A stretch of 39,244 bases of DNA from assembly GCA_020056455.1 (NCBI GenBank), contig JAGVHR010000235.1:1-39244 (forward strand). Reading direction: 5' to 3'. Source of the stretch: Thermodesulfovibrionales bacterium (GTDB lineage Bacteria > Nitrospirota > Thermodesulfovibrionia > Thermodesulfovibrionales > UBA6898). Both the position numbers and the translations under genes were made by a program. Shown one piece after another: positions 13,919-23,201 of the stretch (its first letter is position 1; the number at the start of each line of letters is the position of its first letter). The notes under the pieces were generated by a model. The model worked only from the letters and a program-made list of their open reading frames with translations, was not told the DNA's origin and ran no database searches.

Positions 13919-15766
13919 ATGAAGCGTTCCATACGCATGCCAAAATTGCTGAAAGACCTTTCCCATAGTGATGACACCAAAAGACGGGCTGCCGCGGAGC
14001 TTCTCTCAGGCGGGGATGAGCGGGCAATCTATCCTCTGATCAGGGCTTTGCAGGACAATAATCCTGGCGTTCAGGATGCAGCAATGCGCTCTCTTGTTTC
14101 CATAGGAGGTGAAGTCACTGCCTACATGGTAATCCCCCTTCTCAGGGAAGATTCGTATCTCAGGAATACTGCACTTATAATCCTGAGGGAGATCGGCGTG
14201 GAGACAGTGCCTCTTCTGTATTCTCTTCTCAGGGACAAGGATGACGATATAAGAAAATTCGCCCTTGATCTTCTGATCGACATCAATCAGGATGTTGATT
14301 CCGGGAAAATCCTGCCGCTGCTTAAGGACTCCAATCAGAATGTGCGGGCTTCGGCTGTCAGGGCTGCAGGTCTTGTGATGCAAAAAGATGCGGTCCCTTT
14401 TCTCCTCGATGCGCTCAAGGATGAGGAATGGGTATGCTTTTCCGCGCTTGAAGCGCTCGCGAAAATACAGGATGAAGCTGCTGTCCTGCCTATAGTTTCG
14501 CTCATTGAAAGTCAGAGCATGGTCCTCAGGTTTTCCGCGCTTGAGGCGCTCGGAAGCATTGGCTCGCCTATTGCGACAGGTCCCCTTTTGGCCTGTTTTT
14601 CCAGGGCTGATGAAATGGAAAAACGCGAAATAGTGAAGAGTCTTGTCCGGATCGGAGCAACTCCTTCCATGGCCGGCATATCAGGTATCCTTGTCGATAT
14701 GCTGAAAAATAGCGACTGGGACGAAAAGATGATAGCACTGAAAGGCATTGTTGCGCTCGGTCTGGAAGAAGCAATAACAGACATCGTGGACATGGGCGGA
14801 TCTCTGGACCCCTCAGCGCCTGAGAGCGAGGAAAGGCTGGACAGTATAAGGGAAGCCCTTCTGAGTTTCGGTTGCAAAGACGCTCTTGTGGGCTGCCTTG
14901 AAAACCCTTCCATTAGATTCCGCGGAAGGGTACTGGCTATCGGGCTGATCGGCGAACTCAGATGCCGGGACGCGGTCCCTTCATTGGTAAAGCTTATTGA
15001 AGGCAACCTGCGGGATGTCCGCCGTGCAAGCGTCAGGGCGCTCGGAGAGATGAGCAATAGCGGGGAGTTGCAGGTGTTTCAGGATACGATTAGCGACAAT
15101 GACAGCCATGTGAGAAAGGTGGCAATAGAGGTATTGGGCAGGATAGGCGGAAATGACTCCTTTGAACTCCTTTTGAAACTGCTCTCTGTTGAGAAATACA
15201 GGGATGTGCTTGAAGAGATAGTGAAGGCCCTTATAATACTCGATCAGCAGACTCTCTGCGGTCACGCAGGTGAATTCAACGCCACGCTCAGGGAGCTCCT
15301 TGCCCGACATGTGGACGATCAGAATGTCCTGATCAGTCTTGCAGGAGATGACAACCAGCAGGTAAGGGTCGCCGCCATAGCCGGTCTCGGCAGAATCGGC
15401 TCTGATGCGGCCATTGTACAGCTCCGGCAGTTCGTGAAAGACCCTGACAGGGAATTGAGGAAGGCTGCTGTTACGGCAATGGGTGAGCTTGGCTGCTGTT
15501 ATGACTATATCAGGGCAGCGCTTAATGATGAGGACATGTGGGTGCGACTCCATGCAGTCAAGGCCCTTGGCAGCTCAGAAGACCCGGCCAATATCGAGGC
15601 GCTGATGGCAGGGTTGAATGACAGGGAAATGCCGGTTGTCCTTTCCACAATTGATGCTGTTGCCCGGATAGGGGGACGGGAGGCATTCAGCGCGCTTGCA
15701 TGTCTTGAGGACCATGACAATCCTGTCATAAGGGAAAAGGCAGTGCAGACACTTGAGAGTTTATGA
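13919..15766 (+). CDS. HEAT-repeat (PBS-lyase-type) protein leading the chemotaxis operon
   Basis: The 615-residue protein consists almost wholly of repeated helix pairs of 30-35 residues with the signature DxxxxVRxxAxxALGxIG. Examples are NVRASAVRAAG, DVRRASVRALGEM, HVRKVAIEVLGRIG and QVRVAAIAGLGRIG. No enzymatic motif, signal peptide or membrane segment is seen. Such solenoids are protein-binding scaffolds. The operon position, before cheR with stop and start overlapping (ATGA at 15763), suggests a scaffold or adaptor for the chemotaxis array; this is inference. No Shine-Dalgarno precedes ATG 13919; ATG 13937 is an alternative. Phycobilin lyase activity is not implied. Confidence 0.8.
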   Translation: MKRSIRMPKLLKDLSHSDDTKRRAAAELLSGGDERAIYPLIRALQDNNPGVQDAAMRSLVSIGGEVTAYMVIPLLREDSYLRNTALIILREIGVETVPLLYSLLRDKDDDIRKFALDLLIDINQDVDSGKILPLLKDSNQNVRASAVRAAGLVMQKDAVPFLLDALKDEEWVCFSALEALAKIQDEAAVLPIVSLIESQSMVLRFSALEALGSIGSPIATGPLLACFSRADEMEKREIVKSLVRIGATPSMAGISGILVDMLKNSDWDEKMIALKGIVALGLEEAITDIVDMGGSLDPSAPESEERLDSIREALLSFGCKDALVGCLENPSIRFRGRVLAIGLIGELRCRDAVPSLVKLIEGNLRDVRRASVRALGEMSNSGELQVFQDTISDNDSHVRKVAIEVLGRIGGNDSFELLLKLLSVEKYRDVLEEIVKALIILDQQTLCGHAGEFNATLRELLARHVDDQNVLISLAGDDNQQVRVAAIAGLGRIGSDAAIVQLRQFVKDPDRELRKAAVTAMGELGCCYDYIRAALNDEDMWVRLHAVKALGSSEDPANIEALMAGLNDREMPVVLSTIDAVARIGGREAFSALACLEDHDNPVIREKAVQTLESL

Positions 15767-16578
15767 ATATAATACTTCAGGATTCCACTTTCAAACAGCT
15801 CAGAGACTTTATATATGAGAAATCAGGTATTTTTATTCCTGATTCCAAGAAATATCTGCTTGAAAACCGCCTTATAAAACGTATGCAGGAAAAAAATATC
15901 ACCAATTTCGAGGACTACCTGTATCTCGTGGTTTACGGAAATAACAGTCTCGAACTTGCCAGGTTGTTTGACGCAGTTACGACAAACGAAACCTATTTTT
16001 TCAGGGAGCCCCAGCAGCTTGACGTGTTCGTCAATGACATTACGCCAAAAATCATAACCCGGAAGGCGACAAACGATATCAGTATCTGGTCTGCCGCCTC
16101 TTCCACCGGGGAGGAGCCATATAACCTTGTGATGCTGCTCAGGGAGAAGATGCCGCAGCTCCGCACCCAGGTCATCGGTTCCGATATCAGTGACAGCGTT
16201 CTTGAATCAGCCCGGAAGGCCGCTTACAGCTCCTATTCCGTGAGGAACGTGCCCCCGTTGTATATGAGTAAATATTTCAAGACAAACGGTCAGAACTTTG
16301 AGTTGGATGTGTCGGTCCGCAATGCCGTCATGTTCAAGAACCTGAACCTGATGGACAGTTCGAAAATGAAGACAGTCCGCAATATGGACGTGATCTTCTG
16401 TAGAAACGTACTCATCTATTTCGATGAAAAGGCAAAGCAAAGGGCAGTTTCTCATCTCTATGACAGCCTGAGACCCAACGGCTATCTTTTTATCGGGGCA
16501 TCGGAGAGCCTGCATAACGTGACCCGTGCTTTCAAGCCTGTTGTTATCAATAAAGTTGTCGTATATCAGAGGGGGTAG
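15763..16578 (+). CDS. cheR: Chemotaxis protein methyltransferase CheR
   Basis: The 271-residue protein has an N-terminal alpha-helical CheR domain with TTNETYFFREPQQ. A SAM-binding Rossmann domain contains SAASSTGEEPYNL (motif I), the GSDISDSVLESARKAAYS acidic loop, and FCRNVLIYFDE. It methylates glutamates of chemoreceptors such as the MCP encoded at 21566, using S-adenosylmethionine in the cytosol, and is opposed by CheB. There is no C-terminal pentapeptide-binding or TPR extension. The start overlaps the HEAT-gene stop by 4 bp. Confidence 0.94.
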   Translation: MNIILQDSTFKQLRDFIYEKSGIFIPDSKKYLLENRLIKRMQEKNITNFEDYLYLVVYGNNSLELARLFDAVTTNETYFFREPQQLDVFVNDITPKIITRKATNDISIWSAASSTGEEPYNLVMLLREKMPQLRTQVIGSDISDSVLESARKAAYSSYSVRNVPPLYMSKYFKTNGQNFELDVSVRNAVMFKNLNLMDSSKMKTVRNMDVIFCRNVLIYFDEKAKQRAVSHLYDSLRPNGYLFIGASESLHNVTRAFKPVVINKVVVYQRG

Positions 16579-16579
16579 C

Positions 16580-16972
16580 ATGAAGATATTGGTTGTAGAC
16601 GATTGCGCGACGACGAGAAAGCTCCTGAGCCTGTATCTTAAATCAAAAGGATATGAGGTGGTTACAGCTGAAAACGGTCTTGACGCCCTGGAGAAAGTCG
16701 GCAAGGAAAATGTCAACCTGGTGCTTTCTGATCTCAATATGCCCTATATGGACGGCATCGAGTTTGTGAAGAGTCTGAGGGCGAACCCTGATACCGCAGA
16801 ACTGCCGGTTGTTATGGTTACGACCGAGGCAGACCCTGAGGAGAAGGAAAAGGCCATGAAAGCAGGAGCCAATGGCTATATGATAAAACCGGTGACAGCA
16901 GAGATGGTTGCTCGGAATATAAAAGAAATCATGAAAGAACTGTTTGGAAAGGGAGGTAGTTCAGATGCCTGA
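16580..16972 (+). CDS. CheY-like single-domain response regulator
   Basis: The 130-residue protein is a complete receiver. It has acidic pair Asp7-Asp8, phosphoacceptor Asp51 in [11 protein letters not shown], Thr81 in MVTTEAD and Lys103 in IKPV. All catalytic residues are present. It lacks the aromatic switch seen in the next gene's Tyr106 position. It may be a phosphate sink or a regulator of another target rather than the motor-binding CheY; that is inference. ATG at 16580 follows AGAGGGGG. It lies 1 bp after cheR and its end overlaps the next cheY by 8 bp. Confidence 0.88.
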   Translation: MKILVVDDCATTRKLLSLYLKSKGYEVVTAENGLDALEKVGKENVNLVLSDLNMPYMDGIEFVKSLRANPDTAELPVVMVTTEADPEEKEKAMKAGANGYMIKPVTAEMVARNIKEIMKELFGKGGSSDA

Positions 16973-17354
16973 TCTGAAGATGAAGTTTCTGGTTGTTGAC
17001 GATTTCTCGACGATGAGAAGGATCGTTAAGAATATCCTGAAACAACTCGGTTACGACAATATTGACGAGGCTGAAGACGGGGCACAGGCCTATTCCAAAT
17101 TGCAGAACGACCATTATGATTTCGTGATTTCAGACTGGAACATGCCTAATATGGACGGCCTTGATCTATTAAAGAAGATCAGGGGCGATGCGAGGCTGAA
17201 GGCGATGCCGGTCCTGATGGTGACGGCCGAGGCAGAAAAAGACAAGGTCATAGCCGCGATTCAGGCCGGAGTGAACAACTATATCGTAAAGCCTTTTACA
17301 GCTGAGGTGCTGAAGGAAAAAATGGACAGGATATTCGAAAAACTGGGGAAGTGA
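16965..17354 (+). CDS. cheY: Chemotaxis response regulator CheY
   Basis: This 129-residue protein lines up with E. coli CheY residue for residue at the key sites: Asp12, Asp13, Asp57 ([11 protein letters not shown]), Thr87 (MVTAEA), Tyr106 and Lys109 (YIVKPF). The ISDWNMP wording is diagnostic. Phosphorylated by CheA, it binds FliM at the flagellar switch. Dephosphorylation should be by the CheZ half of the fusion encoded at 19222. ATG 16965 follows GGGAGG within the previous gene's 3' end, so translation is coupled. Confidence 0.94.
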   Translation: MPDLKMKFLVVDDFSTMRRIVKNILKQLGYDNIDEAEDGAQAYSKLQNDHYDFVISDWNMPNMDGLDLLKKIRGDARLKAMPVLMVTAEAEKDKVIAAIQAGVNNYIVKPFTAEVLKEKMDRIFEKLGK

Positions 17355-17357
17355 CGT

Positions 17358-17405
17358 TAGGTATGAGTAGCGCCCTCAGTTTCTGACACCTTACACTCAT
17401 AACCT
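17358..17405 (+). promoter_or_regulatory. Hairpin in the cheY-cheA gap
   Basis: AGGT-ATGAGT (17359-17368) pairs with ACTCATAACCT (17395-17405) with one bulged base. An overlapping alternative stem GCGCCC (17370-17375) with GGGCGC (17412-17417) could compete with it. No T-run follows. It may tune cheA expression relative to cheY or be an mRNA-processing site. Confidence 0.3.
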
Positions 17406-17433
17406 TATATTGGGCGCCTGCGAGGAGCGAGCA

Positions 17434-19212
17434 ATGCCGGATGAGATGGACGAGATAATCGCCGAGTTCATTACAGAGGCTGAAGAGTCTCTTGATAAGA
17501 TTGAGCCACTTTTTGTCGAGCTCGAGGCAAGGGGTCATGACAAGGAGATGCTCAACGATATCTTCAGGTCCATGCATACCATCAAGGGCGCTGCCGGTTT
17601 TCTTGGGTTCAGGAACATTGTTGATCTGTCCCACAAGGCAGAGAATATTCTCAAGAGACTGCGTGAAGGGGAGATCTCCATCTCGACATCTCTGATGGAC
17701 GCTGTGCTTAAGAGCGTGGATATGCTGAAGCTCCTTCTGCGCCACCTGAAGTTAAAAGACGGGGCAGAAGAGGATATTTCCCCTGTTGTCATTCTGCTGG
17801 ACAATGCCCTAAACGCAGCTTCAGAGCCGGTCCATGCCGCTCCTGCTGAGATAATTGCCCCTGTACAGGCAGTTGTTCCGCCCAGGACGGAACCCCGGAA
17901 GCCTGAAGACAAGGGCAAGGCGGCCTTGAATCAGGAAGAAGAAAAACCCGCTGTAAATAGCCTGCCTGAACAGCCGCCGGTTCCCGCAAAGCAGGCGGTT
18001 AATCTCCCTGCTCAGGAGTCGTTACAGACGCTTAGAATCGATGTGGAGCGGGTCGACAAGGTCATGGACCTCACCGGCGAGATCGTGCTGGTGAGAAACA
18101 GGCTTCTGAATCTGGCGAATTATCTTGAAGCAACGTACTCTGACGACAAGAATATTGAGCATCTCCTCGGCACAGTGGCCTTTCTCGACCTTGTCACTTC
18201 GGACATGCAGCTTGCTGTTATGAAGATGCGGATGCAACCCCTCAAAAAGGTCTTTGGCAAGTTCCCCCGTCTTGTCAGGGACCTTTCGAACAATATAGGC
18301 AAGGATGTGGAACTGGTGCTCTCCGGTGAAGACACTGAAGTGGACCGTTCTGTTATTGAACATATAAGCGACCCTATGGTACATATCATAAGAAATGCCA
18401 TTGATCACGGCTTAGAGTCACGGGACGAAAGGGCAGGGGCCAACAAGCCGGTCAGGGGCAAGCTCTCCATCAGGGCCTTTCAGCAGGGCAATACCATTAT
18501 TATTGAGGTCTCCGATGACGGCAAGGGCATAGATCTCGAGAAGGTCAAGAGGAAGGCTGTAGAGAGGCGGTTGATCACAGAAGAAGAGGCCCAGCGCATG
18601 ACGGACGACAATGCCGTCAACCTTATCTTCCTGCCGGGTTTTTCAACCATGGAGAAGACTACGGAGCTGAGCGGCCGGGGCGTAGGTATGGACGTGGTAA
18701 AAACGAATATCTCCAAGTTGAACGGCTATGTCGAGGTGATGACAAGAAAAGGCGCGGGCTCGACTTTCAGAATCAGCATCCCGCTGACTCTTGCCATTAT
18801 CCAGGCGCTTATGGTGAGAGCAGGCAACTCTCAGTTTGCAATTCCACTTGCCCCGGTTGAGGAGACGCTCAAGGTGCAACGCAGGGAAATAGAGAATATT
18901 ACCGGCCAGAAGGCTCTGGTGGTGCGCGATAAAGTGCACCCGCTTTTTGAAATGACCGATATCCTGAACCTTGACGACAGAGGCGCTGCAGACTCCCGCT
19001 ATGTGCTTGTCATAGCTATCGGCGACAGGAGATTCTGCATCGCAGTCGACGAACTCCTCGGTCAGGAAGAGGTTGTGATCAAGACTATCCAGGGTATAGA
19101 AACAGATTCCTCATTTATACTCGGGGCTACTGTAACCGGAGAGGGCAGGGTGGTGCTTATTCTCGACCTGGCAGGCATATCAAGAAACATCATTGGAACG
19201 TTGAAGGTTTAA
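17434..19212 (+). CDS. cheA: Chemotaxis histidine kinase CheA (apparently without P2)
   Basis: The 592-residue kinase starts with a histidine-phosphotransfer domain (P1, about 1-110) with His48 in MHTIKGAAGFLGF. A proline/alanine-rich linker of about 90 residues follows. Then come P3 dimerisation (LRIDVERVDKVMDLTGEIVLVRN), the P4 ATPase with HIIRNAIDHGLE, DDGKGID and GRGVGMDVVK, and a CheW-like P5. No recognisable P2 CheY/CheB-docking domain lies in the linker. It autophosphorylates under receptor control and passes phosphate to CheY and CheB. ATG 17434 is chosen after GAGGAGCGA at 17422. Confidence 0.93.
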   Translation: MPDEMDEIIAEFITEAEESLDKIEPLFVELEARGHDKEMLNDIFRSMHTIKGAAGFLGFRNIVDLSHKAENILKRLREGEISISTSLMDAVLKSVDMLKLLLRHLKLKDGAEEDISPVVILLDNALNAASEPVHAAPAEIIAPVQAVVPPRTEPRKPEDKGKAALNQEEEKPAVNSLPEQPPVPAKQAVNLPAQESLQTLRIDVERVDKVMDLTGEIVLVRNRLLNLANYLEATYSDDKNIEHLLGTVAFLDLVTSDMQLAVMKMRMQPLKKVFGKFPRLVRDLSNNIGKDVELVLSGEDTEVDRSVIEHISDPMVHIIRNAIDHGLESRDERAGANKPVRGKLSIRAFQQGNTIIIEVSDDGKGIDLEKVKRKAVERRLITEEEAQRMTDDNAVNLIFLPGFSTMEKTTELSGRGVGMDVVKTNISKLNGYVEVMTRKGAGSTFRISIPLTLAIIQALMVRAGNSQFAIPLAPVEETLKVQRREIENITGQKALVVRDKVHPLFEMTDILNLDDRGAADSRYVLVIAIGDRRFCIAVDELLGQEEVVIKTIQGIETDSSFILGATVTGEGRVVLILDLAGISRNIIGTLKV

Positions 19213-19221
19213 GGAGGGCTG

Positions 19222-20415
19222 ATGCGGCAATATATCGGATTTCATCTCAACGGTAGTGAGTACTCGATCCCCATCCTTAAGGTGCGCGAGATCATCAGCA
19301 TGCCTGAGATTACAAGGATGCCGCAATCTCTTTCTTATATAGAGGGCGTGACGAATTTGCGGGGAAGCATTGTCCCGATCATTAATCTCAAAAAGCTTGT
19401 TCATCTGGGCAATGAGGACGAGCTCGGCGCCAAGGTGATTGTAGTGGCAAGCGGCAGTATGACCTTCGGCGTGCTTGTTGATGATATCAGCGGAGTCGTT
19501 ACCATTGAAGAGTCGGAGATCGAGCCTCCAGACCGTTTTCTGAGCAGCAGTATGGAGCAGATCGAAGGTGTGGCAAAGCTCAAGGACAGGCTTATCGTTC
19601 TTCTCGATACCAAACGGCTCATACCATGTGAGGACATTACGGTCTTTGAGGATGTCATCGTGGATATTAAGGAGGCAGGGGACGGCACAGTGGAAGTGGT
19701 CAAAAAGGTGCACACCAGCGGAGGAGAAACAACAGTGAAGGAAGTCCGCGATGCAAAGGAGTTTTTTGAAAAACGGGGAATAAGCTCGCAGGACCCGAGA
19801 TATGTGCTCGTTGATGATCTTATCTCTTTTATGGACGCTATAGCTGAGAATGATTATGACAAGGCTGATTTGGCCATCCAGGGCATACTGAAAAAGGGAC
19901 AATCTGATCTTTTTCGGGAGATCGGGAAGATAACGCGGAAGATGCATGATTCGATCAAGAGTTTCAGGGATGCTATTGATCCCAAGCTTAAGGATATGGC
20001 AAACGTTGAAATGCCTAATGCCGTAGACAGGCTCCAGCATGTCATAAGCAAAACCGAGGAGGCGGCAAACAAGACCATGGGCATTGTTGAGAAGTATATG
20101 CTGAAGATGGACGAACTGTCTGCCAGGATCAGCACCCTGAAGGAGCCTTTGGATACAATCTCATATCTCAGAGGCTTTAAAAACGGACTTGAAGACGACC
20201 TGACGGAGATTCTTACGACCCAGTCATTTCAGGATCTGACAGGCCAGACGATCAAGAAGGTCATCAGGCTCGTAGGCGATATAGAGGCCGAACTTGTGAG
20301 GCTTATCTCCACCTTCGGCGTGAAGATGGATGCTGGGGCTGTGGTCGAAATGCCTGTTACGGAGCAGGTCTCCCAATCCGGAGTTGACGACCTGCTGAAG
20401 GATTTCGGGTTTTAG
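19222..20415 (+). CDS. CheW-CheZ fusion: coupling domain joined to CheY-P phosphatase
   Basis: The 397-residue protein has two parts. Residues 1-140 are a CheW domain (QYIGFHLNGSEYSIPILKVREI, GVTNLRGSIVPIINLK, DRLIVLLDT). After a linker (about 145-200), residues 205-397 are long helices with the CheZ signature FQDLTGQ (336-342; Asp338 and Gln342 match E. coli Asp143 and Gln147). The C-terminal tail VDDLLKDFGF matches the CheY-binding tail of E. coli CheZ. Both catalytic residues and the docking tail are kept, so phosphatase activity is likely. CheW should tether it to the CheA-receptor array. The reading frame is continuous, with no sign of frameshift. A separate stand-alone cheW lies at 23202. 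It follows cheA by 9 bp with GGAGG. Confidence 0.9.
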   Translation: MRQYIGFHLNGSEYSIPILKVREIISMPEITRMPQSLSYIEGVTNLRGSIVPIINLKKLVHLGNEDELGAKVIVVASGSMTFGVLVDDISGVVTIEESEIEPPDRFLSSSMEQIEGVAKLKDRLIVLLDTKRLIPCEDITVFEDVIVDIKEAGDGTVEVVKKVHTSGGETTVKEVRDAKEFFEKRGISSQDPRYVLVDDLISFMDAIAENDYDKADLAIQGILKKGQSDLFREIGKITRKMHDSIKSFRDAIDPKLKDMANVEMPNAVDRLQHVISKTEEAANKTMGIVEKYMLKMDELSARISTLKEPLDTISYLRGFKNGLEDDLTEILTTQSFQDLTGQTIKKVIRLVGDIEAELVRLISTFGVKMDAGAVVEMPVTEQVSQSGVDDLLKDFGF

Positions 20416-20466
20416 GCAATACAGTATGATTTCCGTTAAACAAAAGCCTGAGAAAGAGATGCCGGT

Positions 20467-21522
20467 ATGGTAAGGGTACTGATAGTAGACGATTCTGCGT
20501 TTATGCGCAACGCGCTGTCGTCCATGCTTTCCTCGGATCCTGAGATCCAGGTCGTGGCTGTTGCGCGCGACGGCATAGAGGCGATTGAGAAGATCAGGAC
20601 TTTAAAACCGGACATCGTCACCATGGATGTCGAAATGCCGAGGCTTGACGGCATCTCGGCCCTCAGACAGATCATGCAGCAAAATCCGGTCCCGGTAATT
20701 ATGGTGAGTTCACTGACGACTGACGATGCGAAGGTGACTCTCGATGCCCTTGAGCTGGGCGCTGCGGATTTTATTCCCAAGAATCTTTCAAACCTCTCAA
20801 TAGATATCGTCAATATCAGAGAGATCCTCATCAGTAAAGTAAAACAGATCGCCAGGAAAGGCATTCCAAAGCGGAGCCGTATGCCTCTGAATATGGATGT
20901 CCATCCTGCTGAAAAACCGCAGGCCATGCCTGTACGGACCACGGGCGACAGGCGGGTCAGTATTGTGGCGATCGGATCATCTACAGGCGGCCCCAAGGCG
21001 CTGCAGGAGATTATTCCGAGGCTGCCGGGGGAATTTCCTGTGCCGGTCATCATATCACAACATATGCCGGCGAGCTTTACCGGGCACTTTGCCCAGAGGC
21101 TCAACGAACTGAGCCTGATTACGGTAAAAGAAGCCCAGGAAGGCGATGTCTTGAAGCCCGGAGTTGTCTTTATCGCCCCTGGAAGAGGCCACATGCGGGT
21201 ACAAAGGAGACGGTCGCTTGAAACTGTTGTGACCATATCTGAGGAGAGCGGGGAGTATATCTACCGGCCTTCTGTGGACGCCCTCATGCTGTCTGTCTCA
21301 GAGTGTTTTCCAGGAAGGGCCCTCGGGGTGATCCTTACCGGAATGGGAAACGACGGCGTAAAAGGGCTGACAGCCATGAAGCAGACCGGCGCGCGAATCT
21401 TTGCGCAAAACGAAGATTCCTGTGTTGTATACGGCATGCCGAAAGCTGTTGTGGATGCGGGTATTGCCGATAAAATTCTCTCTATCGAAGAGCTGGCCGG
21501 CGAGATCCTGAATTCAGTTTAG
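20467..21522 (+). CDS. cheB: Chemotaxis protein-glutamate methylesterase/deamidase CheB
   Basis: The 351-residue protein has a receiver domain (acidic pair Asp8-Asp9, phosphoacceptor Asp54 in VTMDVEMPRLDG, Lys in FIPKN). A linker and a C-terminal methylesterase domain follow. The catalytic triad is readable: Ser162 in AIGSSTGG, His189 in SQHMPASFTG, and the Asp of GMGNDG near the end. It removes methyl groups from receptor glutamates when phosphorylated by CheA. Only a weak ribosome site (AAAGAGA) precedes the ATG. The length is normal. Confidence 0.94.
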   Translation: MVRVLIVDDSAFMRNALSSMLSSDPEIQVVAVARDGIEAIEKIRTLKPDIVTMDVEMPRLDGISALRQIMQQNPVPVIMVSSLTTDDAKVTLDALELGAADFIPKNLSNLSIDIVNIREILISKVKQIARKGIPKRSRMPLNMDVHPAEKPQAMPVRTTGDRRVSIVAIGSSTGGPKALQEIIPRLPGEFPVPVIISQHMPASFTGHFAQRLNELSLITVKEAQEGDVLKPGVVFIAPGRGHMRVQRRRSLETVVTISEESGEYIYRPSVDALMLSVSECFPGRALGVILTGMGNDGVKGLTAMKQTGARIFAQNEDSCVVYGMPKAVVDAGIADKILSIEELAGEILNSV

Positions 21523-21565
21523 GGAATGAAAATATATACAACATTCTGAAAAGGAGAGCTTTATC

Positions 21566-23167
21566 ATGAGGCTGACATTGGCTAAGAAGCTGTATGGTGT
21601 GATCATAGTATTGTCCGGGCTGCTTCTGATCTGCGGATCCATGTCGTTTTATCTGCAGAGGCATCTTGTCGGACAATACCAGGGGCTTGCCGCAGATGAC
21701 GGCGTACAGATGGAGGCCGGTATGGAGGCCAGGGTCCAGCTGGGGACTGCTGTCAATGCATACAAGAACTATCTGGTGCGCGGCGATGATAATTACGTGA
21801 AGGAGTTTCATGGCGCTGTTGAGAAGATTGAGCTTGGGCTGAAGAAATGGGAGGCGCTTGTTGAAGATGATGAGGAGAAGAGGGCGATTAGTGAGTCCAA
21901 TGAAGCTCTCGCTGCATTCAGGAAATCCATTGGGACCCTGGTAGAAGTGCGCAAAGGGAATTCGGACATTATTGCTGTGGACAAGCTGGCAAAGAGCGCT
22001 GACAGGGAACTTGCAGAAGCTCTTTCCCGTCTCGATGCTATTGCAGAGAAAAACTACGGCCTGCAGGAAAAGGAGATACTGGCCTCGGCAGGCCGGCTTT
22101 CCCTTGCTCAGCTTCTGCTTATAATCGTGTTCATCATTGCAGGCAGTATACTCAGCGCCATGACAGTGCGGGGCATCCTGAGGTCGCTTAAGGTTATGGC
22201 TGACACTATTGCTCACGTAGCTGAAGGAGACCTTTCGCAGGATGTGCCTGTAAGCCAGGACGATGAGATAGGCGAAATGGTAAAGGGCTTCAACTCCATG
22301 TTGGAGAACCTGCGCGCTATAACAAACCAGATCAAACGTTCTGCCACAACGCTTGCTGCCAGTTCGGAACAGCTTTCCGCCACTACGAATTCCCTGAGCA
22401 AGGGAGCGCAGGACCAGTCCCGGCAGACAGATCAGGCAGCAGCCGCGATTGCCGAAGTTGCGCAGACTGTAATGGACGTTGCTCAGAATGCCTCTTCAGC
22501 CTCGAATTCCTCAAAGGAGGCCAGCAGGATAGCTGATGAGGGAAAGCAAAAAGTAGCTGACACTGTTGAAGGCATGCACGACATAGCAGATACGGTAAAG
22601 GAGGCTGCCGCAACGATAACCGAGCTCGGCAAGTCAAGCCAGGAAATAGGCAATATAGTCAGGACTATAAATGACATTGCCGACCAGACAAACCTGCTTG
22701 CCCTGAATGCTGCAATCGAGGCTGCGCGCGCTGGAGAGCAGGGCAGGGGCTTTGCTGTTGTTGCCGATGAGGTGCGGAAACTCGCAGAGCGCACAGGCAA
22801 GGCGACGCGCGAGATCGGCGAGATGATAAGGAAGATACAGAGCGAGACTGAGCGGTCGGTCCATAGCATGAACTCAGGAATCGAGGAAGTTGAAAAAGGG
22901 GTAAAACTCGCGGAAGGGGCACGCGGCGCCATGATGCGCATAGTCGAGGCCTCGAACCATGGCACTGACATGATCCAGCGGATAGCGGCAGCTGCGGAGC
23001 AGCAGTCTGCAGCAACGGAAGAGGTGTCTTCGGGCATGGAGTCCATTGCTAATGTTACCCGCAATACGGAGGCCGCTTCTTCGCAGATACAGTCTGCGGC
23101 CCATGATCTCGCCCGCGTTGCAACAGAACTAAAGACAGTGATGGACTGGTTCAGGCTTCAGGGGTAG
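21566..23167 (+). CDS. Methyl-accepting chemotaxis protein
   Basis: The 533-residue receptor has a membrane helix at about 10-30, a periplasmic all-helical sensor of some 145 residues (31-178) and a second membrane helix at about 180-203. A HAMP domain (203-256) and a long cytoplasmic signalling domain follow. The signalling hairpin tip contains [19 protein letters not shown] and [16 protein letters not shown], near-invariant for binding CheA and CheW. The sensor looks like a four-helix bundle; its ligand is unknown. There is no C-terminal pentapeptide for CheR or CheB tethering. AAAGGAGAG precedes the ATG. It is the only receptor in the window. Confidence 0.94.
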   Translation: MRLTLAKKLYGVIIVLSGLLLICGSMSFYLQRHLVGQYQGLAADDGVQMEAGMEARVQLGTAVNAYKNYLVRGDDNYVKEFHGAVEKIELGLKKWEALVEDDEEKRAISESNEALAAFRKSIGTLVEVRKGNSDIIAVDKLAKSADRELAEALSRLDAIAEKNYGLQEKEILASAGRLSLAQLLLIIVFIIAGSILSAMTVRGILRSLKVMADTIAHVAEGDLSQDVPVSQDDEIGEMVKGFNSMLENLRAITNQIKRSATTLAASSEQLSATTNSLSKGAQDQSRQTDQAAAAIAEVAQTVMDVAQNASSASNSSKEASRIADEGKQKVADTVEGMHDIADTVKEAAATITELGKSSQEIGNIVRTINDIADQTNLLALNAAIEAARAGEQGRGFAVVADEVRKLAERTGKATREIGEMIRKIQSETERSVHSMNSGIEEVEKGVKLAEGARGAMMRIVEASNHGTDMIQRIAAAAEQQSAATEEVSSGMESIANVTRNTEAASSQIQSAAHDLARVATELKTVMDWFRLQG

Positions 23168-23201
23168 TGAAAAGCGTCATAACCGGCGGAGGCGAGGACA
23201 T

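Noticed and set aside
13919-15766. Phycobilisome lyase activity for the HEAT protein
   Set aside because: PBS-lyase HEAT repeats are a fold label only; there is no photosynthetic context.
19180-20040. 286-residue minus-strand ORF opposite the CheW-CheZ gene
   Set aside because: It is a shadow of a well-supported gene, with no recognisable domain and no ribosome site.
19222-20415. CheW-CheZ fusion being an assembly or frameshift artefact
   Set aside because: The frame is continuous, the linker is coding-like in base composition, and both domains are complete, so a true fusion is the simpler reading, pending comparison with relatives.
21466-21473. Perfect GCCGATAA (sigma-28 -10 box) inside cheB, upstream of the MCP gene
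   Set aside because: No TAAA-like -35 box lies 15-16 bp before it, and it encodes conserved cheB sequence, so it is probably chance.
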